A DNA stretch of 24,430 nt from a virus. The stretch's first letter is position 1; each line of letters opens with the position of its first letter. Location: positions 1-24,430 of IMG/VR virus record IMGVR_UViG_3300044613_001145; one strand, 5' to 3'. A model generated the notes under the pieces. It was given only the letters and a program-made list of their open reading frames with translations, was not told where the DNA came from and ran no database searches. This document shows, piece by piece, positions 17,095 to 22,845 of this stretch. Both the position numbers and the translations under genes were made by a program.

Positions 17095-17688
17095 ATGAAA
17101 AAAATATTATTCTTTTTATTCTTTCTTCCTTCTTTTGCCATTGCACAGGATACGGTTATCATTTCCAAAATCTTTGCAGATGATACCCTTTGGAGCGTAA
17201 AAAAGGTGTACGCTAATCAGGATGTTCAAATAAAATTGTTTGAAGATTCATCTGCCATTTATTACTACATTTTAAACGATGTTGTGGATGAGGCACGGAA
17301 GATGACCGATGCTTTTAATATTTACGAAAACCGTAACAAGTTTTTAAACGCCTTGCATAAACTTGACAAAAGCATGGTTAATGGGAAAGTGGAAAGTGCT
17401 TTTGATTACCTTTCTAATTTATACGCCTCTTTCTGGTTAGGAAATTACAATGCCATTGCTAATGGGACAAAGGTTCTTGCTGGGGCTGAGATATTTGTAA
17501 ATAAGAATAGCGAATTAAGGATTAAGATTGGCGAAAGCATTAACAAGCCTTTCATTGCCATTGCCGACACTTATGGCATCATTGTAAATTATCCAAACAC
17601 GGGGGACAGATTTGTTATTTACAAAACAAATGAAAAGTCGTTCAAGGATTTAGATAACAAATTAATCCTCAGAAAGCAAAAGAAATGA
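17095..17688 (+). CDS. Secreted protein of unknown function (signal peptide)
   Basis: A 197-residue protein with a clear type I signal peptide: MKK, a hydrophobic core rich in Phe and Leu, and an AIA-Q junction at 17/18, then the mature chain starting QDTVIISK. There is no lipobox cysteine, so it is not a lipoprotein. The mature part is mixed alpha/beta with a helical centre (EARKMTDAFNIYENRNKFLNALHKL), and the C-terminal strands end in a basic KLILRKQKK. It starts 7 nt after the fibre gene and overlaps the holin start by 4 nt (ATGA). It should be in the periplasm or outside the host. By position it may affect the envelope or lysis; a spanin role cannot be shown because no spanin signature is visible. 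Confidence 0.7.
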   Translation: MKKILFFLFFLPSFAIAQDTVIISKIFADDTLWSVKKVYANQDVQIKLFEDSSAIYYYILNDVVDEARKMTDAFNIYENRNKFLNALHKLDKSMVNGKVESAFDYLSNLYASFWLGNYNAIANGTKVLAGAEIFVNKNSELRIKIGESINKPFIAIADTYGIIVNYPNTGDRFVIYKTNEKSFKDLDNKLILRKQKK

Positions 17689-18089
17689 AATCAGTTATAA
17701 TAAATATTTTAAAACTTGGCTACGACGGCATTGTTTATTCCATTTGTTGCGGAGTGCTTTTCTCGTTTTTCCTTCCCATCAAGGATTTTTTGATTTTTAC
17801 AATATTTGTAGTTTTTGCAGACACGGTGACGGGTATCATGGCGGCAAAGAAAAGAAATGAGCCAATAACAAGCAAAGGTTTATATCGGACTTCTCAAAAG
17901 GTGGTTGTTTACTTTGTCGGTATCATGATTTTTCACGGAGCAAGTGTTACTTTTGGTTTACCTTCACAAATAGTTTACTCAGTTAGTTTCTTGATATCAT
18001 TTACAGAACTTTACAGTATTTCAGAAAACATAAAGTCTATAACTGGAGTAAACATTGGAACATTAGTATTAAAATTTTTCAGACGTTAA
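17685..18089 (+). CDS. Phage holin (toxin secretion / phage lysis holin type)
   Basis: A 134-residue inner-membrane protein that permeabilises the membrane at the end of infection and releases the endolysin. Four hydrophobic segments lie near 14-30, 34-54, 72-88 and 94-112. The signature FADTVTGIMAAKKRNEPITS (residues 44-63) followed by SKGLYRTSQKVVVYFVGI matches the phi29/Cph1-type holin family (PF05105), where D..TG..AA and a basic loop precede the third helix. It is coupled to the secreted-protein gene by ATGA and followed after 12 nt by a small unknown and then the endolysin, the typical lysis cassette layout. Confidence 0.82.
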   Translation: MKSVIINILKLGYDGIVYSICCGVLFSFFLPIKDFLIFTIFVVFADTVTGIMAAKKRNEPITSKGLYRTSQKVVVYFVGIMIFHGASVTFGLPSQIVYSVSFLISFTELYSISENIKSITGVNIGTLVLKFFRR

Positions 18090-18101
18090 AATAATTATAA
18101 A

Positions 18102-18398
18102 ATGATTGAAACAAGTTTAAAAGGAGCATTAAAAGACTCCGATACAATTAAATCTCCCATTGGTGAGATTGCCTGTTATTCCCTTAACTTTGCCGAACTT
18201 GCTGGTGAAATTAATGTTTTCATGGATGGTTCAAAAGTGAAATTTACATGGCGAGAATATGTTAAACTTGCACAAATTATTTGGGACAAAATCAAGGAGA
18301 CAAGCCGTGAATGTGCTGGGAAGGAGATTTCGGTTACTTTACCGCCCAAATTTTCTTTGATTTCCGCAGCTTTTTCGCTCATCGGGTTTAAATTATAG
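18102..18398 (+). CDS. Small protein between holin and endolysin, unknown function
   Basis: A 98-residue protein, not recognised. It has an N-terminal polar region, a helix around FTWREYVKLAQIIWDKIKET, and a C-terminal hydrophobic stretch (FSLISAAFSLIGFKL) which is borderline for membrane association. There are two cysteines and no signal peptide. It begins 12 nt after the holin with an A-rich leader (AATAATTATAAAATG-like) and lies 76 nt before the amidase start. By position it may modulate lysis (antiholin or accessory), but the sequence gives no motif to support a role. Confidence 0.55.
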   Translation: MIETSLKGALKDSDTIKSPIGEIACYSLNFAELAGEINVFMDGSKVKFTWREYVKLAQIIWDKIKETSRECAGKEISVTLPPKFSLISAAFSLIGFKL

Positions 18399-18431
18399 GC
18401 GCAGACAGATTCGCTACCTTATGCACCTGAG

Positions 18432-18459
18432 AAGGGGGTTTATTGATTTAGACTCCCTT
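18432..18459 (+). promoter_or_regulatory. Weak hairpin upstream of endolysin start
   Basis: AAGGGGG (18432-18438) pairs with CTCCCTT (18453-18459) over 7 bp with one G-U pair, around a 14-nt loop. It ends about 15 nt before the endolysin ATG at 18475. The sequence that follows is A-rich, not a T-run. A translational or stability role for the endolysin message is possible; it could also be chance. Confidence 0.3.
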
Positions 18460-18474
18460 TAAAAATATATAAAT

Positions 18475-19137
18475 ATGAAAGCAAATCAATTTTGTGTTTT
18501 CCTTGATGCTGGACATGGCGGAGTTGACCCAAAGAAAAAGTTACCTTTTAATTATACGACTTACCCTTCAAAGTGCTTCCAGCATAACAACTCAATCTTC
18601 CACGGTTACGGCTGGTTCTTTGAAGGCGTGTTCAACAGGGAAGTGGCGGCAAAGATTGAGCAATATTTAAAAGATTGGGGAATGTCGGTTATCAATGTTT
18701 ACGACCCTGTTATTGATGTAAGCCTAAACAAACGTGTATTAAAGGCAAACATGAACGCCCAGAACTATGAAGCTTCGTTGTTCCTGAGTATACATGGCAA
18801 CGCAGCAGGATCAACAACGGCAAGAGGCTTTGAAGTGTTCACATCAATCGGGCAAACAAAGGCTGATATTTACGCCACCTTCCTATTCAATGAGGTAAAA
18901 GAGGCTTTTCCAAAATGGTTGTTTCGAAGCGATAAAATTGACAATGACCCAGACAAGGAGGCTAATTTCTTTGTACTGAGCCAAACCAGTATGCCAGCCG
19001 TGTTATCTGAAAACGGATTCTTTACCAATTACAAAGATGCCGTCATGATGTTCGACCCAGCCTTCCAAGATACATTGGCGCTTTGTCATGCACGGGCGGT
19101 GGTTGATTACGCAAAGACGCAAGGGGTAATGTTTTAA
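18475..19137 (+). CDS. Endolysin, N-acetylmuramoyl-L-alanine amidase (Amidase_3)
   Basis: Cleaves the amide bond between N-acetylmuramic acid and L-alanine in host peptidoglycan to release progeny. The 220-residue single-domain protein shows the zinc and catalytic pattern of Amidase_3: H14 in FLDAGHGG, E50 in WFFEGVFN, H107 in LFLSIHGNA and E179 in VLSENGFFTN. It has no signal peptide and no binding domain, so it should depend on the holin for access. The chain ends in an Ala-rich helix. This is the last rightward gene; a hairpin follows 7 nt after its stop. The family call is firm. Confidence 0.9.
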   Translation: MKANQFCVFLDAGHGGVDPKKKLPFNYTTYPSKCFQHNNSIFHGYGWFFEGVFNREVAAKIEQYLKDWGMSVINVYDPVIDVSLNKRVLKANMNAQNYEASLFLSIHGNAAGSTTARGFEVFTSIGQTKADIYATFLFNEVKEAFPKWLFRSDKIDNDPDKEANFFVLSQTSMPAVLSENGFFTNYKDAVMMFDPAFQDTLALCHARAVVDYAKTQGVMF

Positions 19138-19144
19138 AATGGAA

Positions 19145-19168
19145 AGGGTTGACGCAACTGCCAACCCT
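19145..19168. terminator. Hairpin between convergent transcription units
   Basis: AGGGTTG (19145-19151) and CAACCCT (19162-19168) form a 7-bp stem with a 10-nt loop, 7 nt after the endolysin stop. It sits between the rightward late unit and the leftward unit ending at 19219. Neither side has a long T-run, although leftward the sequence after the stem is TTCCATTTTAAAAC. It is the best candidate for a bidirectional terminator; the stem is modest. Confidence 0.5.
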
Positions 19169-19218
19169 CTAATTCACCACTCCTAAACTAATTAACATAA
19201 ACAAACGTAATCAATTTC

Positions 19219-19506
19219 TTAATTTATAATTTGATTTATAATTTTCAAAGATAAATTTGTGACCGTGTCACCGTCCGTGCTTTTATACAACCGATAAGCA
19301 ATAGTTAACATTCGTCCTTTGTCCATTGACTCAATAGGCGGCTTCCCGTTTGGAAGTAATGGCTCAAGATAAAACTTTAATAATGCAATTTTGCTATTTA
19401 AACCGTCGGAAAATCTGATCGGCTTCGGGTAAGTTTTAGCAATCCTTTCAATTTCCTTCCAAGTGCTTATCTCAATTCCGTCGATTAATTCACTATTTCT
19501 TTTCAT
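19219..19506 (-). CDS. Hypothetical protein, 95 residues
   Basis: An unrecognised small basic helical protein. The chosen start is the ATG at 19506 (MKRNSELIDGIEISTW), which overlaps the end of the resolvase gene by 14 nt; a longer reading from 19536 would add ten residues inside the resolvase without an obvious leader. Visible features are WKEIERIAKTYPKPIRF, a helix near residues 35-50 and DKGRMLTIAYRLYKS. No cysteine, membrane segment or catalytic motif. Being the last gene of the leftward operon, co-translated with a RuvC-like resolvase, it may be a partner in recombination or processing, but that is only a guess from context. Confidence 0.6.
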   Translation of the reverse strand: MKRNSELIDGIEISTWKEIERIAKTYPKPIRFSDGLNSKIALLKFYLEPLLPNGKPPIESMDKGRMLTIAYRLYKSTDGDTVTNLSLKIINQIIN

Positions 19507-19981
19507 GTTTTTGGTAATTTTTAGCCTGTAAAGCAAGAGTAAAACAATCGATTTCGTCCTGACTTATTTTGGCAGTTTTAAAATTTGGTTCAAACTTGTA
19601 ACCTTCGCTTTGGAAGATTTTTAAAAATATTTCTTTTCCCCATTTCTTCCCCTTTTGCTCAGGGCTTATGTTGTAACCCTCGTAACCATTTTCCTTAATC
19701 CATTCATAGGCAATACGACTTGCACCTTGATTCATGCCCACGTTTCGGGACATACGGGAAAGGATAGCGCGATTAATAGATGAATTAAAGGTTACGTTTT
19801 GAAGGCTGGAATCTTCCACCATTACAACGGGGTTTTCATATTGCGCCCACTTTGGAACATCAAGGATAAAATCCACGAACCTTTTATATTTCGTGAATTT
19901 TACCTCTTTGTTTGATTGAATAATGCAAGCCGCCATTCCGTTTATCCTTATTGCTGGGTCAACCCCGATGTATGTCCTCAA
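19493..19981 (-). CDS. RuvC-like Holliday junction resolvase
   Basis: Likely cuts four-way DNA junctions formed during phage replication and recombination, before packaging. The 162-residue protein shows an RNase H-fold RuvC pattern: D8 in YIGVDPAIRINGMAACII, E56 in NPVVMVEDSS, and D142/D145 in SQDEIDCFTLAL with the Asp-x-x-Asp spacing seen at the end of RuvC. A QGASRIAYEW helix lies between, as in RuvC. The start is a TTG at 19981 that overlaps the upstream stop (TTGA), so translation is coupled to the membrane protein gene. The end overlaps the 95-residue gene. The family is fairly secure from the acidic residues and their spacing. Confidence 0.72.
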   Translation of the reverse strand: MRTYIGVDPAIRINGMAACIIQSNKEVKFTKYKRFVDFILDVPKWAQYENPVVMVEDSSLQNVTFNSSINRAILSRMSRNVGMNQGASRIAYEWIKENGYEGYNISPEQKGKKWGKEIFLKIFQSEGYKFEPNFKTAKISQDEIDCFTLALQAKNYQKHEKK

Positions 19982-20514
19982 AGTGTTATCGTTTGAAACG
20001 AAGTTACATATCCTTTACTTTCTTTTGGTGCATCTTCCGTGACTTTTTTTACAACGACCCTTCTTTTGCGTCTTTTGATTACTTTTGGCTCAACTAAACC
20101 GTATGCCTCAACCCCTTTGTTAACAAAGTTTATTTCTAAAAGGTATCCAAAGCAGACGATTGTTCCCACAAAAAAGAACATTGTAATAAATTCCGCTCCA
20201 GAATACTTTTCCATTAACCCGAAGAAAACTTCGATTAAGGCTATTACCGTTGCGCCTAAGGCTATTTTAGGCGGGAAAGGGCTTCTTCCCTTAGTAGGGT
20301 TTAAAAAGTCCATAAAAACGACTGCAAAGCGTCCAAGTTGTAAAATGGTTGAAGCGGTGATTGCAACCCAAAAGTTAATCGGTAAAAAGATGGCGGTTAA
20401 ATAGGCATTAATGCCGTAGGTAAGGACGATTGTCAAAAGCATGATTGTAGGAATGTTGTCGCTGATGCTTTCAAAAGTCCATTTAAACTGGGTGTTGGTG
20501 AAATTCTTTTCCAT
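19978..20514 (-). CDS. Membrane protein with four predicted transmembrane helices and basic cytoplasmic tail
   Basis: A 178-residue protein, not recognised. Hydrophobic segments lie near 22-42, 46-69, 83-103 and 107-131. The C-terminal 45 residues are basic (KVIKRRKRRVVVKK) and end in a polar tail, so N- and C-termini are probably both cytoplasmic by the positive-inside rule. The ATG at 20514 has the conserved A-rich leader, and just upstream is the 20-nt leader repeat. The end overlaps the resolvase TTG by 4 nt. A membrane protein next to a resolvase and small early genes could be a superinfection-exclusion or host-takeover factor, but there is no motif to support this. Confidence 0.65.
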   Translation of the reverse strand: MEKNFTNTQFKWTFESISDNIPTIMLLTIVLTYGINAYLTAIFLPINFWVAITASTILQLGRFAVVFMDFLNPTKGRSPFPPKIALGATVIALIEVFFGLMEKYSGAEFITMFFFVGTIVCFGYLLEINFVNKGVEAYGLVEPKVIKRRKRRVVVKKVTEDAPKESKGYVTSFQTITL

Positions 20515-20519
20515 TTGTT

Positions 20520-20539
20520 TTGTTTTTTAAGTGGTGAAA
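20520..20539 (-). repeat. 20-nt leader repeat, copy 1 (upstream of membrane protein gene)
   Basis: Read leftward this is TTTCACCACTTAAAAAACAA, ending 5 nt before the ATG at 20514. An identical 20-nt copy lies at 20774-20793, 254 bp away, before another start. The identity and shared position just 5' of start codons suggest a translation-initiation or regulatory leader, or a duplication. Confidence 0.8.
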
Positions 20540-20566
20540 AAAGTAGGGCAGCTGGGGGACTGCCCT
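20536..20566 (-). terminator. Rho-independent terminator (leftward)
   Basis: Read leftward, AGGGCAG - TCCCCCAG - CTGCCCT (20566 to 20545) is followed by AC and a T-run (20542 to 20537). The 7-bp GC-rich stem plus T-run is typical. It lies 8 nt after the stop of the 64-residue gene and 20 nt before the membrane protein start, so it would end that message or attenuate read-through. Confidence 0.7.
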
Positions 20567-20574
20567 GTGAAATA

Positions 20575-20769
20575 TTATAAACTATTACATAATTCAATAA
20601 ACTCAGATTCTGGTAAACGTTCCATCAATATATTTAAAACAATATCCTGAACTATGTTTGCAGCTGATGTAAAATCATTCATTAATTTTTTTAATTCAAC
20701 TATCAAATCGTTAGTTGGTAAAGCGTTTAATCTTGAAGTTGCGATTGATGTAAATTCTGAAGCTGTCAT
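20575..20769 (-). CDS. Small conserved-type phage protein, 64 residues
   Basis: A 64-residue helical protein with no recognised function. Sequence layout: SEFTSIATSRLNAL, a helix DLIVELKKLMNDF, a hydrophobic helix NIVQDIVLNILMERL, and a C-terminal PESEFIELCNSL of a kind seen in small uncharacterised phage proteins. It starts at an ATG (20769) with the A-rich leader AAAAAACAACAAAATG and is bounded by promoter-like DNA upstream (20812-20856) and a hairpin terminator downstream, so it may form a one-gene transcript. There is no cysteine pair, no DNA-binding motif, and no membrane segment long enough to be convincing. Confidence 0.6.
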   Translation of the reverse strand: MTASEFTSIATSRLNALPTNDLIVELKKLMNDFTSAANIVQDIVLNILMERLPESEFIELCNSL

Positions 20770-20773
20770 TTTG

Positions 20774-20793
20774 TTGTTTTTTAAGTGGTGAAA
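20774..20793 (-). repeat. 20-nt leader repeat, copy 2 (upstream of 64-residue gene)
   Basis: Identical to copy 1 at 20520-20539 over 20 nt and ending 4 nt before the ATG at 20769. Its distal end abuts the hairpin at 20793-20815. Confidence 0.8.
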
Positions 20794-20815
20794 TATCGTT
20801 TGTTTGTTTCGATAT
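20793..20815 (-). promoter_or_regulatory. Small inverted repeat in the leader of the 64-residue gene
   Basis: ATATCG (20793-20798) and CGATAT (20810-20815) are separated by 11 nt, forming a 6-bp stem or a two-half-site operator. It lies next to the 45-bp element. It is not present beside the other copy of that element. Confidence 0.4.
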
Positions 20816-20856
20816 GTAAATATATAAATAAATATTTAAACAAAAAAATATTTACA
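20812..20856 (-). promoter_or_regulatory. 45-bp promoter/operator-like element, copy A
   Basis: Begins 43 nt upstream of the ATG at 20769 and is 43/45 identical to 22243-22287. It has perfect 9-bp inverted arms TGTAAATAT (20815-20823) and ATATTTACA (20848-20856) separated by 24 bp. Read leftward, TATATTTAC (20824 to 20816) is close to the Bacteroidota -7 motif TAnnTTTG, and TTTG about 16 nt upstream of it could serve as the -33 motif. It may be an early promoter, an operator, or both. Confidence 0.6.
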
Positions 20857-20874
20857 CAAATAAATAAAAAAAAG

Positions 20875-21720
20875 TTAAAAAACATTGTAATCTTTCTTCA
20901 AAGGGAAGTTATCCCGTTTGATTTGCCAGTATTCCGCCATTAATGAGGCACGAAACTTGTAATCCCTGTCGGTATGGTAGCCCGATTTGTAAACACATTT
21001 ACAAATAGATTCGTATAACTTAATCCCTTTGATTTTGTAATTTGCCTTTTTACAGGCGGCGTATCTTCCAGAGTTAAGAACACCAGCCCAAAGGTTCATA
21101 CCTTCTTCCGTGCTGGATGCTTTCATAAACTTTGCCTTAATGTACTTATCTTTTCCCCTGATGACCTCACGGGTCTTGTAGGTTACCGATTGTTTTCCTT
21201 TCAAAGCCTTAACCCCTCCAGCGTTTGCGTGCTTGCGCCAAAGTTCTGTTTCAACTCCTTGACTGGTTGCCTCGATGATGAAAAAGGAATAAATCATTGA
21301 TACAGGGAAATCAGTTAAAACGTGGACGTTCATTAACATACTTTCATAACAATAAGCAAGGTATATGCGACGAAGCTTTGCCCGGTCAACTTTTGCAAGG
21401 TTTCGAAAACCGCGACCTTCCAATGTTTGCCTTAATTGTAGCCCTGATAACTTTCTAACCTCCCAGCCGTACGAACGAGATCCGTAGGCGCTTTCATCAA
21501 CTTCCTTTTTTTCCTCTTTGCCCTGGATAGTAAGCGATGTTATTTTGTGAACATACACCGTATCACGCTGAATGATGGGAACAAAAGAAGTATAATTGTA
21601 ATTTGTGTTTATCGGGGAATAAATCAACCCGATGACAAAAGCAATGCCAATGCCAGCGGCTACCTGATACGGCAGCCGCGTATTTTGTGGAACGTAAGTT
21701 TCTATTATTGGCTCTTTCAT
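20875..21720 (-). CDS. Membrane-anchored glucosaminidase-like peptidoglycan hydrolase
   Basis: Probably cleaves glycan strands between GlcNAc and MurNAc (glucosaminidase, GH73-like). The 281-residue protein has a short N-terminus, one hydrophobic segment at about 17-34 (AAGIGIAFVIGLIYSPIN-like) that would anchor it with the rest in the periplasm, a charged linker (60-90) and a C-terminal domain. The core FFIIEATSQGVETELWRKHA holds the likely catalytic E150 with the family's spacing. Then come YKTREVIRGKDKYIKAKFMK and a C-terminal helix around TEEGMNLWAGVLNSGRYAAC. Its start is 2 nt after the preceding stop. It lies outside the lysis cassette, in the early-looking region. The domain call is moderately secure; the role is uncertain. 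Confidence 0.65.
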   Translation of the reverse strand: MKEPIIETYVPQNTRLPYQVAAGIGIAFVIGLIYSPINTNYNYTSFVPIIQRDTVYVHKITSLTIQGKEEKKEVDESAYGSRSYGWEVRKLSGLQLRQTLEGRGFRNLAKVDRAKLRRIYLAYCYESMLMNVHVLTDFPVSMIYSFFIIEATSQGVETELWRKHANAGGVKALKGKQSVTYKTREVIRGKDKYIKAKFMKASSTEEGMNLWAGVLNSGRYAACKKANYKIKGIKLYESICKCVYKSGYHTDRDYKFRASLMAEYWQIKRDNFPLKKDYNVF

Positions 21721-21722
21721 GA

Positions 21723-21986
21723 TTATTGCATTACTGGTTCAGCGTAAAAGTGTCCGCCATCGTATTCAATCGTTTCGTCATTGGCATCTGCAATCACGTT
21801 TCCGTCGCAATCCCTTACAAGTCCACCCCATGAAAACTCATCCTCAGGGAAATAATTTTCATTAAGCATCTTTTCGTAAACCTTTTCAACTGCGTTGCGC
21901 TTAGAATAGGCAGCTACTTCTTCGCATAAATCTTGATACCTTTTGGCGTTGCCAAAGTACATAACTGAATAAATTTGCTTTTCCAT
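21723..21986 (-). CDS. Small hypothetical protein, 87 residues
   Basis: An acidic 87-residue protein of unknown function. It has an N-terminal strand (EKQIYSVMYF), a helix (RNAVEKVYEKMLNENYFP), acidic loops and a DCDGNVIADANDETIEYDGG stretch that looks like a beta hairpin, ending HFYAEPVMQ. Small proteins with this pattern occur in Bacteroidota phage early regions, but I know no assigned role. The ATG at 21986 is preceded by AACTAAAAACAACCAAAATG, the same A-rich leader as its neighbour upstream, so it is well expressed by the look of it. It is co-directional with and closely spaced from the glucosaminidase. Confidence 0.65.
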   Translation of the reverse strand: MEKQIYSVMYFGNAKRYQDLCEEVAAYSKRNAVEKVYEKMLNENYFPEDEFSWGGLVRDCDGNVIADANDETIEYDGGHFYAEPVMQ

Positions 21987-21997
21987 TTTGGTTGTTT

Positions 21998-22219
21998 TTA
22001 GTTGTTAAAAGAAATTTCAAATTCTACTAACCCTGATTTAGATAACATATTTTCAATATCAAGACAAATGTCTTCCATGTCTTCCTCAAACGTGGTAAAA
22101 GTCCAGCAATTTGATGCAACTTGTTCTTCTTGAATATCAAAAATACAAGCAATGTTAAGGTCTCTAATTATATCTTGAGCCTTTAGTGTTTCTCTTAGTG
22201 AAGTGGTTAATGTAATCAT
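21998..22219 (-). CDS. Small hypothetical protein, 73 residues
   Basis: A 73-residue acidic protein of unknown function (MITLTTSLRETLKAQDIIRD at the N-terminus, FTTFEEDMEDICLDIENMLS later). The ATG at 22219 is chosen because AAAAACAACCAAAATG directly precedes it, matching the next gene's leader; an upstream TTG at 22243 falls inside the 45-bp element and would not be a likely start. The chain looks like a small alpha/beta fold. It is the first gene after the promoter-like copy B and a terminator, so it probably begins a new transcript with the 87-residue and glucosaminidase genes. Confidence 0.6.
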   Translation of the reverse strand: MITLTTSLRETLKAQDIIRDLNIACIFDIQEEQVASNCWTFTTFEEDMEDICLDIENMLSKSGLVEFEISFNN

Positions 22220-22242
22220 TTTGGTTGTTTTTGTTATTTTCA

Positions 22243-22287
22243 ATATGTAAATATATAAATAAATAATTAAATAAAAAAATATTTACA
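22243..22287 (-). promoter_or_regulatory. 45-bp promoter/operator-like element, copy B
   Basis: 43/45 identical to copy A at 20812-20856. The 9-bp arms TGTAAATAT (22246-22254) and ATATTTACA (22279-22287) are again 24 bp apart, so arm spacing is conserved. It ends 24 nt upstream of the ATG at 22219 and begins 12 nt after the upstream terminator's T-run, the place expected for the promoter of a new transcript. A -7-like TATATTTAC lies at 22255-22247. Confidence 0.6.
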
Positions 22288-22298
22288 ACATTATTTAT

Positions 22299-22329
22299 AA
22301 AAAAAATCCCGTACCAATGAGATACGGGA
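22299..22329 (-). terminator. Rho-independent terminator (leftward)
   Basis: Read leftward: TCCCGTA - TCTCATTGG - TACGGGA (22329 to 22307), then eight T (22306 to 22299). It lies 5 nt after the stop of the 44-residue gene. It ends the upstream early operon just before copy B of the 45-bp element. Confidence 0.8.
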
Positions 22330-22334
22330 CAAAA

Positions 22335-22469
22335 TCAACCAAATAATGCAATACTTATTTCTTTATCTTCAACCTCAATACCCAGTTCTTTAAACTTTTT
22401 TATCGCATCTTCAACCGTTTCTGCGTCGGTAATAATTCTCCCGCTCTTCCATTTGATTTCGTATTTCAT
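22335..22469 (-). CDS. Very small hypothetical protein, 44 residues
   Basis: A 44-codon gene not detectable by length filters. It encodes MKYEIKWKSGRIITDAETVE continuing to ISIALFG, a compact strand-turn-helix pattern. The ATG at 22469 overlaps the stop of the upstream 43-residue gene as ATGA, strongly suggesting coupled translation; an in-frame ATG at 22478 is less well placed. The stop is 5 nt before the terminator stem, so it is the last gene of its transcript. No family recognised. Confidence 0.55.
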   Translation of the reverse strand: MKYEIKWKSGRIITDAETVEDAIKKFKELGIEVEDKEISIALFG

Positions 22470-22597
22470 TCGTACCATTTTTTTACAAGGTCAACAATGA
22501 AGTAAATGGCAAAAGCAAGGGTTAGGATACCTCCAGCCGCAACAAAGATACTGGCGGCGTCCCTGATTAATTTTTCTCTTTCTCGTTCTGTAAGCAT
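22466..22597 (-). CDS. Very small single-helix membrane protein, 43 residues
   Basis: A 43-residue protein: charged N-terminus (MLTEREREKLIRDAAS), one hydrophobic helix (about 17-36, IFVAAGGILTLAFAIYFIVD), and a basic end (LVKKWYE). This suits a single-pass membrane peptide. Its start lies inside the end of the 90-residue gene in another frame (31-nt overlap) and its stop overlaps the next ATG by 4 nt (ATGA). The tight packing on both sides supports it as real. Function unknown; single-helix phage peptides often act on host membranes or lysis, but nothing here shows that. Confidence 0.55.
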   Translation of the reverse strand: MLTEREREKLIRDAASIFVAAGGILTLAFAIYFIVDLVKKWYE

Positions 22598-22839
22598 TTT
22601 TTTTCTTTTTGTTTTTGACGATACGCCTTCGCGTATGCCTTAATTTTATCAATGTTTTTTAAATAATGCTCGCGGTTAGCCTCTTTTCGTTTTGCCTTTT
22701 CTTCGGGCGTCTTATCGTGGTACTTTTTTTTCTTTTGTTCCAGATTTTTAATTCGTCGTTTTTCCTTTTGGTATCGGGAAAGGTTCTTGTAATAATTTCT
22801 CATGTATTCGTTTCGCTTTGCTCTTTGTTCGTCGGTCAT
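22567..22839 (-). CDS. Lys/Arg-rich helical protein, 90 residues
   Basis: A highly charged 90-residue protein with Lys/Arg/Glu making up about half of it (YQKEKRRIKNLEQKKKKYHD, then repeated EEKAKRKEANREHY and KAYAKAYRQKQKEKK). It would be an extended helix or coiled coil. Similar basic stretches accompany HNH nucleases and DNA-binding phage proteins, but no HNH motif is present here. It starts 6 nt after the PD-(D/E)XK nuclease gene stop and may be a DNA- or RNA-binding partner of it. No function assigned; composition makes database matches unreliable. Confidence 0.55.
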   Translation of the reverse strand: MTDEQRAKRNEYMRNYYKNLSRYQKEKRRIKNLEQKKKKYHDKTPEEKAKRKEANREHYLKNIDKIKAYAKAYRQKQKEKKCLQNEKEKN

Positions 22840-22845
22840 GGCTGG

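Noticed and set aside
22220-22243. TTG start at 22243 for the 73-residue gene
   Set aside because: It touches the 45-bp element, whereas the ATG at 22219 has the same A-rich leader as the next gene.
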